Both the position numbers and the translations under genes were made by a program. From Halicephalobus mephisto (taxonomy: Eukaryota > Nematoda > Chromadorea > Rhabditida > Panagrolaimidae), in contig SWDT01000058.1 of assembly GCA_009193035.1 (NCBI GenBank), forward strand, positions 496,001 to 560,000: a stretch of 64,000 nucleotides of DNA, in the 5' to 3' direction. Shown one piece after another: positions 44,801 to 56,130 of this stretch (its first letter is position 1; each line of letters starts with the position of its first letter). The notes below the pieces were generated by a model, which saw only the letters and a program-made list of their open reading frames with translations, made no database searches and was not told where the DNA came from.

Positions 44801-46468
44801 CTCAAAACACATGGTTGTCAAAGGCTTCCGTCAGCGCTCTTCGAGTACGTGTCAGATCACATCCCCAAAGCCTCTCAGAGTTGAAAATCGGTGTTGAAAA
44901 AACAAACATATCTGCTTCTTGAAGTTGAAAAATTTTGCGAGCACTTCAAAAGACCATTCAACTCTCTCAATGTCACTGTTTTACCGAACAAGTGCTTTTT
45001 TCGGGAACGTTTTACCATTGTTTGGTCATGAAGTTTTCGAATAGTTTATAAACTGGTAAATTCAGGTCTTCTATTTTGGTCCCAGCACGAAAACAACCCA
45101 AATTCGTTCAATTTAATTTTTAATTTTTTTATAAATTTTTCGACATTTTTCCTTAAATTTTTATATTCATTAGATAGATAAACATAGAACCTACATGTTT
45201 GAAGAGATTTTACCCAGAAATAACAAGTTTTAAAGAAAGTTATGGATGTTTGGAATTTCGGAAAATTTAGGCCTGGTTATTTATGATAGATATTTGATCT
45301 TTAAGTAACAATTTTTGCAATTTGGTATGTAATATATTTTAAAAACTCAACTTTTTCAGCAAAAACCCCGAGCTTTTGTTGTGTCTTCCGAAGCGACGGT
45401 TGACATTTCTGATTCCACCAAAGTCGAATTAGAATCCGTCCATCTGCCGTCCCGTTCTCCAGAACTCCCGATTCTCGAGGCCGTCGTTGCCCAAGCTCAA
45501 GAAGAAATAGCTTCCATTTCAGAATCTCCCAACTCCGCCGCTGCAGAGGAACTCATGGTCGACATCGGGCCCTCCGTCCAGCTCGCCGTAACCAGTCCCA
45601 AACAGCATCCGGCGGCTTTGACTCCAGATTTCATCGAAGTGCGAGCTCAAAAGTACAGTAAATATTCTGATGATGGAATTGTCGACAGAAAACTGCCTTC
45701 AATTCCCGCAAATGCCCTAGGGGCAAAAGAAGAGGTAATTTTCAACTTATCGTGATTTTCTGACTATCTGCCAACACTTTCATATATGAAAACCAATCTC
45801 CGAAGGTGGAGAAAGGACCCTACATCCTGTATACCCCGATCCAGAAGTGTCTAGATCCATCTAAGAAGAATATAGCTCCAAAACACTGATTTCGAAATCG
45901 TAGAAGATTACGAAATCGTAGTCGCGCAAAACTGAAATTTCCGATTATTTTAGTTTCTGGAAAATCCCGAACATTCCCGTCAAGACTATTTCGTGGAAAA
46001 TTCATATATAATTTTCACAAGTTATGAATAATTACGAAATCGCGCGAAATTACGAAATAATGCAAAACCAAAATTCTTTAGATTTTTATTTTCTAAAAAC
46101 TTCTACAAATTCCCCTCGAGACAATTTTGTAAAAAAATTAATTTCCAACTTTTTAAAAAAACACTAATCTTAGTCTATTCAAAAACATCAAATTTTCTAC
46201 TTTTTGGTCTCAATTGGAAAACTAGAAATTCCTTTCGAGACAATTTCGCAACATTTTAATTTCCAATATTCCAATTTTAAACTTCCAGAGTACCTCCGAT
46301 CCGAGTCAACTCTATCTCCAAGTCCGAAATAATCTCAGAGAAGTTTACACCGGAACCATCGAAAACAAAAAAACTGTTCTTTCTTCTGAGCAATTCAACA
46401 CTCTCGAATCCAACAGACGAAAATTAGAACGAGAAAAACAACAACTCAGAGAAATGGGCATACTGTAA
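41805..46468 (+). CDS. Single-pass membrane protein with one PDZ domain
   Basis: Five exons (41805-41985, 42782-42924, 43644-44486, 45360-45734, 46289-46468) join in phase to 573 residues. A signal peptide (FNFLPVFLISLPLVSA) and a very short outside part with one Cys precede a membrane helix (FGIIFGSILGAFIICAGIGL). Everything else should be cytosolic. A Ser/Arg-rich stretch leads to a PDZ domain at about residues 135-215: RFGFSIEPGDP, GGIFVEKVLPGTPAELSG, GDRIKTLTISFEDMTYDDA. A Cys/His stretch (CEHRHCESLEFLQ, GCTCAL), a Pro/Ser-rich tail and a terminal coiled coil follow (RRKLEREKQQLREMG). PDZ domains bind C-terminal peptides; the partner is unknown. I do not recognise an orthologue. Introns 1 and 2 hold tandem elements. 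It converges on FIGL-1 with 115 bp between stops. Confidence 0.82.
42005..42470. repeat. Tandem family-7 repeats of about 131-144 bp
   Basis: CCCTTAGGGCATTTAGTC variants recur near 42020, 42151 and 42294, each followed by CTATTTCGTAA, TTATTTATTTTTTTGGAT and CCTACTATCCACATACA. An inverted end (AAATGCCCCAGGGGATCAGC) closes the array near 42447. It lies in intron 1 of the PDZ gene. Confidence 0.8.
43128..43440. mobile_element. Family-8 element: GTCGACATCAAAG ends and four internal repeats
   Basis: The ends AAAGTCGACATCAAAG and GACTTTGATGTCGACTT are inverted copies. Inside, TGTTGCGAGCAACCTGCGGA (or TATTGCG) recurs four times as two pairs, each followed by TTTCATTT. A smaller relative with TCCGCAGTTTGCCCGCAACA in the opposite sense lies at 59755-59905. 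Confidence 0.75.
44557..44690. repeat. 31-bp tandem repeat, four copies
   Basis: Units of TATGAAACTTATTAAATTTT plus TAAATATCATA recur from 44557 at 31-bp spacing. They lie just after exon 3 of the PDZ gene. Confidence 0.85.
45080..45270. mobile_element. Diverged family-1 element
   Basis: It contains TTTTGGTCCCAGCACGAAAA at the left and AATAACAAGTTTTAAAGAAA then GTTATGGATGTTTGGAATTT at the right, matching family-1 order. The right terminus has decayed (TTAGGCCTGG). It lies in the third intron of the PDZ gene. Confidence 0.5.
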
Positions 46469-46583
46469 ACCAAATATCCCTCATTCGGGTAGTTTTAAAT
46501 TACAAATTTTCATTTTCCACAACATCAGTAGTAACCCAAGGAAACACGACAAAAATAACAGTAATAAAGTTACGTCATTTGAA

Positions 46584-48852
46584 TCAAGATTTGGAATGAC
46601 ATCCAAATTTCTTATCCCAGTCCAGATACGACTCCAATTCACTCGATAATACCGTAGGTTTCACATTCGGAAGCATCGTCAAAAAATCATCCACCGAGAT
46701 CGGCCGGATATCCTCCACCGGAATCGTCCCTATTTCTTCTATAACTTCTCTAATAGGACAATATGCCGCTTCTTTAGCCAGATTATACATATCCGCTCCA
46801 CTAAATCCTTCCGTAGCTTCTGCAACTTCATGAATATCCCCATCAGTAAGAGAATGTTTCTCCTTCGACAATAATAACTGAATCATTTTTTCTCTTGCCT
46901 GATACTCCGGAAGCGGAATATAGAGCCTTTTCGTGAATCTTCTTCTTGCAGCTTCGTCAATTTCCTCCGGTCTAGAATCACAAAATTAAACGATTATTTA
47001 AAACCCCTCATATTCTAATTTTTAAATTCAAAACTATCAAAATCTCTACGGTAAAAAAGTACTCAAATTACAGTAAGCCAATCCATAGATTCTGAAGCCA
47101 AAATTAAGCATTCCCAAAATTCTGAATTTTAAAGGTCAATTTCCAATTCTAACTTCAGGTTCAGAATCAGGTCCTTACTGTATTGTATTTTTCAAATTTC
47201 AAAATATCTAAAATTTCACATCAAAAATACTCAAATTTACCTACAGTACTCCTTAACCGAAATTACTTACTTATTTGTCGCTCCTAAAACAAGTAACCGT
47301 TCTTCTGAATCCGTCGAAAGACCATCCATTTGCACCAAAAATTCCGTTTTCATTCTTCTTGAAGATTCGTGTTCTCCATCTTTTCTAGTAGATAATAATG
47401 AATCAATCTAAAAACAAATATTATAAGAATTTTCAAGTTCAACAATTATAAAATTTTCAAATTCAATAATTGTAAAAATTGATAATAACGAATTAATTTA
47501 AAACAAAAAAATAAACTGCTTCAGTATTATTAAAATTATAAAAATATAACTAAAAAAAATTTTAAAATATAAAAATGTAAAAATTTCAAAAAATTATAAA
47601 AATTATACAATTTAAAAATAATAAAATAAAAATTTAAAACTATAAAATTTTAAAAGTAATAAAATTATGGAAATTTTAAAATATAAAAACTATAAAATTT
47701 TAAAAGTAATAAAATTACAGAAATATAAAAATTGTAAAAATTTAAAACTATAAAATCCCAAAAATTACCTCATCAATAAAAATAATACTTGGCAACTTCA
47801 ATCTCGCAATTTCGAAGAGTGCTCTTACAAGTTTCTCTCCTTCTCCGACCCATTTGGACGTCATGGTACTTACACTAACATTGAAAAACGTCGCTTTCGC
47901 TTGATTCGCTACACATTTCGCGATCAAAGTTTTGCCTGTGCCGGGGGGTCCGAACAACAGTACACCTTTCGGAGGGGCTCTCAATCCCGTGAATAATTCT
48001 TTTCTAAGAAACGGCAAAACCACAATTTCCCTCAGGGCTTTTTTCGCTTGTTCTAATCCAGCCACAAGATCCCAATTGACATTATTGTTAACATTTAAAA
48101 TCTCCCTCTGAATATGATCAATAATATGTTCTTCAATATGCTTCAAACTAGGCTCATTTTTCAAATCATTCGAATCCAACGGAGGTTTCGTTTTTTCAAC
48201 CACATCTGCTCCTGTTGTCGACGACAATGGGACATTTAACTTCTGAATTTCGTCTTTTTTCAGCATCGGAGTCACACACTTGACTTCCTTGATGTGTTCC
48301 TTCGATCCGTTTGCCATTTGAAAACCAGGTAAATCCGAATTTGCCAAATCCGCATATTGACTTGAAAAACTTTTACTATTGAATGATCCTTTTTTCAATT
48401 TTTCCATTTTCTTCTCCATTAATTTTTTACCGTAATCCGCAGCTCCAGCAGCTTTGTTAAAATTCCTTTCTTCAGGAGGTTTTCTTGCTTTATTTCCAGA
48501 AGTATCAAACAATTCAAAAAGTTTCTTTGGTTTCGATTTCTCAGGTTGACTTGACGTTCCTTTAACCATTCCAACAACCCTCGATTTGATAGGTTGATTA
48601 AAATTCGAATGATTCGATCTCGTAGGAGCTGGATGTATCATCGAAATAGGGGAAATTTCGCCATTTGCAGACAATCTTTTAAGCTTATCTGAAGCCACAA
48701 ATTCCACATCATCATATCCTTCCGTTTTCAAATCTTTCGAAAATCCATCTACTTCACCATTTTCTACAGTAAACCTTAGTCTTTTCGGCAAAGGAGCTAA
48801 AAAACAAAAATAATTTAAATACAAATTTAAAACCACACTTACCTCCAGACAT
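46584..48852 (-). CDS. figl-1: Fidgetin-like 1 AAA ATPase
   Basis: Four exons (48852-48843, 48796-47769, 47407-47271, 46971-46584) join in phase to 520 residues. The N-terminal half is basic and low in recognisable structure, with a [12 protein letters not shown] region. The AAA module starts near residue 240 with [14 protein letters not shown] and [15 protein letters not shown]. Walker A is GPPGTGKT, followed by the FIGL-type [19 protein letters not shown], Walker B IIFIDEIDSLL, and [19 protein letters not shown]. Arginine fingers lie in [18 protein letters not shown]. The C-terminal helix region contains [15 protein letters not shown]. All catalytic motifs are intact. FIGL-1 limits RAD51 strand exchange and works in germline mitosis and meiosis. 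A TTTTCAG acceptor at 48869 lies 16 bases before the ATG and only 128 bp from the CDT2 stop. Confidence 0.95.
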
Positions 48853-48864
48853 CAAGAGTTAGTG

Positions 48865-48880
48865 AAACCTGAAAATTAAT
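48865..48880 (-). promoter_or_regulatory. Candidate trans-splice acceptor between CDT2 and FIGL-1
   Basis: The sequence ATTAATTTTCAG ends 16 bases before the FIGL-1 start codon, inside a 128-bp gap to the upstream same-strand CDT2 gene. This is the spacing and sequence expected for an SL2-type site in a nematode operon. Leader identity cannot be read from genomic DNA. Confidence 0.6.
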
Positions 48881-48980
48881 TAATTTTGCAGAAAAATTTA
48901 AAAAGTAAATCACGGTAATTCCAACCGTATTCAAAACATAGTACACTGTAGAAAATTAAACTTTTCATAAAAAACAACAA

Positions 48981-50919
48981 TTACTCATTACCGTCTCTTT
49001 TGGGGCTAAAATAATCCGTAATTATTCTCCTTGAAGTTGGAGTTTGACCAGGAAAAAATGGCAATTTTCTTTTCAGACCATTCCTCTTAGAATCAGGAGT
49101 TTCTGGACATCTCTTGACAGGCCGATGTACTGGTGTTAATCTCTTGATTTTCCCTTTCGGTGGAGTTTCTGTAGGTGAACAACTTTTCTGACAAGATTCA
49201 GGAATACTATTTTGAGGCAGAGATTTCAAGGGAGTCCTCTTAGAATTATCAGAATAACTATTCCATACTCTCGGACCACCACGTCGTACACTCGGGGGCA
49301 GGAGATCATCATTTGTAAAATCTCTGGATCCTCTAAAATTAACACACTTTAAAAACAATGTTTAAACTTCCAAAACTCACCTTTTTCGGATTCCTAAAGC
49401 CGCTACCAAGTCCACAACCTTGTTCATTTCTCTCTGGTCTTCAATTCCGAAACTGTAGTTCCATTTCGGGTCTTCCACCTTCTTGGCATAAGCTTCTGTG
49501 TACTGTAGTCGTTGCAACTTGATCGGAATATCGTTGACAATTCTTCCAATGTCTTCGTTTTTGATCCTTTTCAAAGGTGGAAGATCTTTAACGAATTCTC
49601 TATCCCATACCATCATATTGAACAAACCAGCAAAGAAAATATACCTTCCAGAAACTGACCAATCAACGACCCATTCTGGAGTCCATTCGCCGTCATCCTC
49701 AACGATTCCAGGAAAGGCAAATCTCGGGTCAGCTTGATCCTTGACAAGCGGGTTTCCTGGGATTCCCAGATTTGGATAGTTTTCTGGATCTTGGAAATCA
49801 TACAACAAAGCACCTCCTTCTTTGTTAGTGACGATAAAGTGATCAGAAAACGGAGACATCTTCATTTTCGAACGGAAACTATTCTGAGGGGGGTAATAGT
49901 AGGCCCTCTTCGGGTATTCATCCCCTCTGACGAAATACTCAAAAATCCTGTCCTTGGATTTCACGGCAAATAATTTGTTCGAAGACCTATCCACACCAAG
50001 AGTTAAGATCCTTCCATTTCGTCCTGGAGTTTCAAACCTCGCCGAAGCTTGATTCACTTTCTGGTACCGTAGATCCCATAAACGAACTCCACTGAAGGGA
50101 ACTGATGTTGAAATTACGAATTATCAAAAGCAAACCTCATCAGCATTCCTCCGCCAGTAGCTAAAGTGTGTTCGTCGACGTGAATCAGGCAGTTCACGGG
50201 CTGCTTCTCCTCTGAATACAGTAGCAAATCATGTGCACGTTGTACTCGTATCCTCGGGCCCTTGATGATTCTTTTATCCCAGATGCAGATACTACCATCT
50301 CGAGAACAGGAAGCAAAAATATCTGGAAAGTGCATACGGTGGAAAATTAAAATTTCCAATGGAAAATTGTATTTTTGTATGAAATCACTTACTTGGTTCT
50401 TTAGGATGAACCGAGATCTGTCTCACGACCTTCTCATGAGCCAGTAGCCGCTCTACCTCCCTCCTTTCCACGTCCACCATCAGCAAATCCCCGACCCCAG
50501 TCCCGGCCAGCACCAGATGGGATTCAGGAACGAAGGTTATGTCGCTGATCATGTGTCCCGTCACTTGGAAAGCTGAAACACATAAAAATCCACACCTTTT
50601 ATACTTAGTACACTTACGTCTCTCGGTTGTGACGAATTTATCAGCATCATAAACTTCCCTAACGTCGGAAAACTCCACGAATCCCATGTTGCTTCCTAAA
50701 ACCATCAAATGCTCCAGATTCAAGTCCCTACTGAAGGCTGCTGCTGTCCACATGTCTTCTGACCTACTTCTAGGCTGGAAGGTTAATTTTCATTCATTTT
50801 TTATATATGAAACTTACTTCGACAGAAACCGAAAAACCAGTGTAAGAATGAAAGACTTTATCCGGAATCCTTCTGTTAAAATCCACTGGTAATCCATATT
50901 GATTCAGCCATCTGGACAT
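48981..50919 (-). CDS. cdt-2: CDT2/DTL, WD-repeat substrate receptor of CRL4 ligase
   Basis: Six exons join in phase to 562 residues: 50919-50818, 50774-50618, 50572-50393, 50322-50136, 50091-49381 and 49332-48981. WD repeats include SDITFVPESHLVLAGTGVGD, FASCSRDGSICIWDKR and SGVRLWDLR. In the first, DVERREVERLLAHEKVVRQI marks the blade boundary. The last blade contains VVDWSVSGRYIFFAGLFN. After the propeller comes a basic tail that ends SRRIITDYFSPKR. This matches a PCNA-interacting PIP box (I-x-x-Y-F) at the extreme C-terminus, as CDT2 proteins carry. CDT2 targets CDT1, p21-type inhibitors and other PCNA-bound proteins for ubiquitination in S phase. The PIP-like end and propeller order support CDT2 over other WD proteins. 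Confidence 0.88.
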
Positions 50920-51955
50920 GATTAAAGTAATTGAGGTGAAGTTCGAAGGAAGAAAGAAGATATTAATTTCGATTCATTGAAATCTGAGAATTCGCGCCGG
51001 ACGAAGAAAAAGATCCGTAAATTCCCGCAATGTTTGGCGAAGTGCGCTGAACGGTTTCCAGTAGATTAAAAGTTTTCGAATTCTAAATCTTTTTGGATTT
51101 CGTTTATCTCTTTATTTTTTATCTTCCCCAGTCCTTTGTATCATTTCCATATATAAATCCTACAATAGGTCCCGTGAAATGTATATTATTACATTTAATT
51201 TTTATATTTTATATATAATTCTACTAAAATCCCCATTTTTCCAAATCCCAATCTCGGTTTTGTTTTGCAATTGATCATCTAGATGATTCATCCGATGATA
51301 TTTGTGTTTGTTTATATGAATTTGCGCCTTTATTTTTTCAAATTCAGAACACGGACCTGAAAAATAATTTTCCACAAGTATTCCTTTAATGCTTGTCAGT
51401 TTTTCATTAGGATTTTATTTCAAACTTTTCTTCATCCATGTCTTTTGGACCCTCTTGACATTTTTTGTCGGAACAGATTACCAACAAGTTTTGACAGCTC
51501 CCGTATTTTTCCATTTTTTGAATGACCTTTTCCTTCTTCAATTATCGATTCGGATTATTTTAGTTTTCCGTTTTGTATAGATTCTCCAAACTACAAACAC
51601 ATCTCGAGCCATTGTTCGCTTCCTGCTGCTCCTCTTGAAAGTCTGTTGCAGTCTAAGGCTTAATTTTTTTGCAATTTTTTTATCAAGTACTTTAACGTTT
51701 ATGTCTAATCAGGCCTAATTCATGCTCTTTGTACTCTAGGCATCTGTCCATTTCGACACTGATCCTTCTCAAATTCTCTCGATTAATCCCTTTTTGGAGA
51801 CTTTCCACGTTTTTAATGATTATCAGCTGCTTTCTAGACAAAGTATGGTCCGATAATAGTCGAGACATCAGTTGCATTCGTGAATGACGTTGGAATAGGA
51901 GAAGTAGTTTGAATATTTTAGGTATATCTGATCTGACTTCCTCACCATTCTGATT
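50920..51955. other. Divergent promoter region of CDT2 and the aminopeptidase
   Basis: AT-rich with short T-runs. One short minus-strand open frame at 51877-51692 is listed separately. A hydrophobic plus-strand frame at 51389-51580 has no supporting features. No repeat family from elsewhere in the window was noticed. Confidence 0.45.
51692..51877 (-). CDS. Possible 61-residue helical protein
   Basis: A single open frame with a start 78 bp from the aminopeptidase start, in divergent orientation. The sequence is amphipathic and charged (KQLIIIKNVESLQKGINREN, RISVEMDRCLEYKEHELGL), compatible with a short coiled coil. Codon use is unlike the flanking AT-rich noncoding DNA. No family is recognised, and it may be chance. 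Confidence 0.3.
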   Translation of the reverse strand: MQLMSRLLSDHTLSRKQLIIIKNVESLQKGINRENLRRISVEMDRCLEYKEHELGLIRHKR

Positions 51956-53888
51956 ATGGCGTTAAAAGCGTAAGTTTTTTAAATTAAATTTAAAATTTAG
52001 TTTTTTTTAGTGCAACTAGACTACTTTTCGGTGAAAACATTTCGGATGCAGTTTACGATGCTGTGATTGTCGTTTCTCACTCGGCAAAAGCTTTGGCAAG
52101 TTATCCAGGACTGCAATCTTTGGTCCCTATTTTGGAGAATTATTCGAAATTGAACACATCTTTCGACAAAGGTACTGTTTCATTGATTCAGACAGACAAG
52201 GTTCACTCTCAGAGATTGATCTACTCTTCGACTGGTCCAGTAAACACTGATTTTGATGATGTTCGACGTTATATTACTGCCGCTCAAAAAGCTGTAAGTT
52301 CGGCAATTGACTACGGTGTCAAATGTCCGTTGTTGGTCGTTGTGCCTTATGAGAGATTTCCCCAAGCAGAACTCGTTGCTGCTGTTGGAGCTTTACATCC
52401 AGCTTACACTGCCTATCATCATAGAAACGAAGACGGGAAGTCATTGAAGTTGGATTCTTTGGCTCTTTATCCGATTCAAGACAAATCTCCGAGATTTCTG
52501 AATCTTGTAAATGCTCTAGAAAGAGCATTTATTGTTTCTAGAGACATTGGAGATGGAGATCCGCAAAGAATGGCCCCTCCAGGAGTAGCAGAATACGTGA
52601 GAAATCTCTTCGAAGGAACTTCGGTGAAAGTGACGATCGATGAAGATCAAGAAAAAATTAAAAAAGAATATCCTCTTATAGCAACAGTGAACAGAAGCGC
52701 AAACGACGTGAAAGAACACCAAGCAAGAGTTATTTGGCTTGAATATAACAACGAAGAACCATCGGCCAAAAACAATGGTAAAGAATTCGAAACGTTGATG
52801 TTGGTCGGAAAAGGCGTTACTTTGGACACTGGTGGAGCGGATTTGAAAGTTGGAGGACACATGTTTGGAATGTGCAGAGGTAATTTGAATTTTAAATAAA
52901 TTTTAAATATTATTTTTAGATAAATATGGAAGTGCTATTGTTGCTGGATTTTTTGAAGCTTTGAGTGTTTTGAAACCGAAAGGAATCAAAGCCAGAGCTG
53001 CCATGTGCATGGTCAGAAACAGTATCGGCTCTAACGCCTACACTTGTGACGAAATAGTGACTGTGAGTTTATTGTTTTTTCAACAAAAAATTTATTTTTG
53101 GTTGATTTTTTGAATATTTGTTAATATTTTCATATATAAGTTTGAATCTTCGAGGATGGATAGAGGGTTCTGGACTTTATATGACTTTAGTTTAGAAGTT
53201 TTTAAATCTATCTAAAACGAATATGACTTGAAAACATTGATTTCGAAGTCAGGAAATGTATAAATTGCGATTTTGGTCGCTTTAGTTTCTGAAGATTTGC
53301 AACAATGTTAATTTTGGTTTTTAAAATATGATTTTTTAGTCTCGATCCAAGAAACGGATTCAAATAACGAATACGGATGCAGAAGGAAGAATCACTATGC
53401 TAGATCCTTTGACTAAATTTAGAGAAGAAGCTCTCAAGGAAAAGAACCCTCATATCTACACTATTGCTACTTTGACAGGTCACGAGGTTTTGACATATGG
53501 ATATCACGCTGCCATCATGGATAATGGACCAGCTCGTCATGTTCGTCATGCGGAGAATCTACAGCAATTTTCGGACATGTTTGGACAACCGATGGAGATT
53601 TCTCGTCTTCATAGTGAAGATTATGACTTCAATGACGCGGATAACGAATACGCGGATATTCGTCAAGGAAACACGAAACCGTCTGTTCAAACTGTTAGAG
53701 GACATATGAGCCCCGCTTTGTTCCTTATTCGTGGGTCTAGATTGGATGAACATGGAATCGACTCTCAGAACCCTATCAAGTACACCCATGTGGATATGGG
53801 GTCAGCCATGTTGGAACAGCCGCACATCTCCTTCCCTAACCCCCTTCTGGCACTGGTCGGATACCATCTTGTTCCACGTGTTGATTAG
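51956..53888 (+). CDS. M17 leucyl aminopeptidase family protein
   Basis: Four exons (51956-51969, 52011-52879, 52920-53062, 53340-53888) join in phase to 524 residues. The N-terminal half is the macrodomain-like part. The catalytic half starts near residue 260. Metal and catalytic residues of M17 enzymes are present: Lys and Asp in VGKGVTLDTGGADLK, Asp in MCRDKYGSA, and Asp, Glu and Arg in NTDAEGRIT. The motif TDAEGR contains both zinc ligands. The sequence is closest in style to the W07G4.4-type nematode subgroup rather than classical LAP-1, from memory of family features. It should release N-terminal residues in the cytosol. The next gene starts 180 bp after its stop on the same strand. Confidence 0.93.
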
Positions 53889-54068
53889 ATAACTGTTTAT
53901 GACTACAAACATTTGATTTTTTAAGATTTTTATGGTTTCTATGGAATCTGTTCAACCAAATATAATGCTTAAATGGCCGTGAAATTTTTTAACTGGAAAG
54001 TTGGGACATGTGGGAAAATAAAATTTTAGGATTTTTGGGACTTGGGATTAACGTTAGCTGGAAACGAG

Positions 54069-55019
54069 ATGAAATCGGAAAAGGATGAAGAAGATCCTTT
54101 TGAAAGTTCGGATGACGGATCTTCTGCTCTAGAAGACCGTGATGGTGAGTTGGTGATTTTGAATAAAAATTTTTTGAAGTAATAGAAAATTTGAAATTAG
54201 TTTTTAATTTTGTACTGAAAATATGGAAATTTTAAGTTTTATAGAAGTTAAAAATTAATTTTATTAAAAAATTTAAGAATTATGGTTTTTAAAATTTTCA
54301 TTGAATTTTGGAAATTTTAGAGAAATTATTGTTTCAAAATTTTTAGAATTCTTCAGAATCTGGAGGAAATTTCTCAAAGATTTTAGAAATCCATAAAATT
54401 TAAATTTTGAAAATTTATAAAATTCAAAATTTTAGAAATTTATAAAATTTAAATTTTGAAAATTTACAAAATTCAAAATTTTAGAAATTTATAAAATTCA
54501 AATTTTGAAAATTAAGTGTTTTTAGAAATCCTGAAAACCAAAATTCTTCAAATTTTCAAAGTTTTTGATCAGAACAAAGATGACACCATTGACGTGAACG
54601 ACGTTGGGAATGTTTACAGATGTCTTCTGATAAATATTAATCAAGAACAACTTTCCGAAATAGAATCCCAGTTACTCAAAACTGAATCTGATTCTGTTTT
54701 ATTGGAAACTGTCATGCCCAGACTTCTGTCCCAGCTCCAGAATGAAGATTCGAAATTCAAACCGCCTTCTGAAGAGGACTTGGAAGCGGCCTTCAGGACC
54801 CTCATTGACTGTAACAAAGGAGAGGGCTTGACGAAGGAAAAATTGGAATCTTTGATGACTTCTAGAGGAGAATCCCTGACAGATTCCGAAATGACTGAGA
54901 TGAAATCCCATTTATCCATCAGAAAAAACGGGATTCTGGACTGGAGGTCGTACATCAGGGACATCAGATTGAGCATTCAGGAAATGCTCCAATCCCAGAA
55001 GGGAAGTAACATGACTTAG
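54069..55019 (+). CDS. EF-hand protein resembling EFCAB2/DRC8
   Basis: Two exons (54069-54144, 54526-55019) join in phase to 189 residues. An acidic N-terminus (EKDEEDPFESSDDGS) precedes a first EF-hand with loop DQNKDDTIDVND. That loop keeps Asp/Asn at positions 1, 3, 5 and 9 but has Asp at position 12. Later hands are degenerate (DCNKGEGLTKEKLESLM, SIRKNGILDWRSYIRD). The order IFKVFDQNKDDTIDVNDVG, then PPSEEDLEAAF, then EGLTKEKLESLMTSRGESLT matches the layout of EFCAB2/DRC8, the dynein regulatory complex calmodulin-like subunit. Other calmodulin-like proteins remain possible. It lies 180 bp downstream of the aminopeptidase, which suggests joint transcription. Confidence 0.7.
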
Positions 55020-55249
55020 TTCCGAATTTCAACATCACTTCATTCATTAAAAATGTGCATTTAAAATTTTAATTTTTTATAAAATTTCGAAATCCATAAA
55101 TTACGAGATTCATAATTTAAAATTCGATTTTTTACATTTCTAACCTTTTGAAAAATGATTAGACAGTTGTAATTAGCATTAAAAATAGACTTATTTATAA
55201 AAAGAAATTAAATTAAAAAAATAAAGCGGAAAAGAGCGCTTTTAAAAAA

Positions 55250-56130
55250 GATTATTTGAGGTTCGACAAGTGGACAACCGAGTTCATTTGAATTTTCTCA
55301 CATTTCTAATTACTATTTCAATAAACTAATTACACAACTATAATCAATAAAAAGTAGAGATATAATCGTAAAAAAGAGATATGAGAATCGATGAAATTGA
55401 AAAAGAAAACAAAGGCTTCAAAGTTATACGATCGATTATTTATGAAGCTCCTAAGTGACTTTACTTGAATTTTCCCACATTTCTAATTACTATTTCAATA
55501 AACTAATTACACAATTATAATCAATAAAAAATAGAGATCTAATCATAAAAAATAAATATGAGAATCGATGAAATTGAAAAAGAAAACGAAAGCTTCAAAG
55601 TTATACGATCGATTATTTACGAAGCTCCTAAGTGACTTTACTTGAATTTTCCCACATTTCTATTCACTTTTCTTGAAAATAAATTACACAATTATAATCA
55701 ACACTAATATTATATATTGTTACGAAAAAATTATCCAAATCAATAAGAATTAAGCGCAAAATGAACGATTTAAAGAAAATTACCAAAAGTTCGAAAACAA
55801 AATAAATGAGTTGACTTGAATTTTCCCATTTTTCTAATCACTATTTCGAAAACCTAATTATGTAATTATAATAACCACAAAACACACCTAATCAGAAAGA
55901 AAAATTTTTAAAATCAACATAATTAAAAATTTTAAATCATGATCAAACTGCGTAACAAGTGGATAAAAAATTTACATCAATTTTTTTACATTTCTAATTT
56001 TGTTTTTGAAACATTAATTATGAAACTGTAATCAACACAAAAATACACTTAATTACAAAACAGAACTATGAAAATTTGTGAAAAACTAAAGCGAAAAATA
56101 AGCGTTTTCAAACATTACTGAAAATTCGAA
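55250..56130. repeat. 177-bp satellite-like tandem array
   Basis: CACATTTCTAATTACTATTT begins units at about 55299 and 55476, with diverged forms at 55653, 55826 and 55987 (spacings 177, 177, 173, 161). Units share ACTAATTACACAATTATAAT, GAATCGATGAAATTGAAAAA and ATACGATCGATTATTT. The first three are close to identical; the last two have decayed. Confidence 0.85.
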
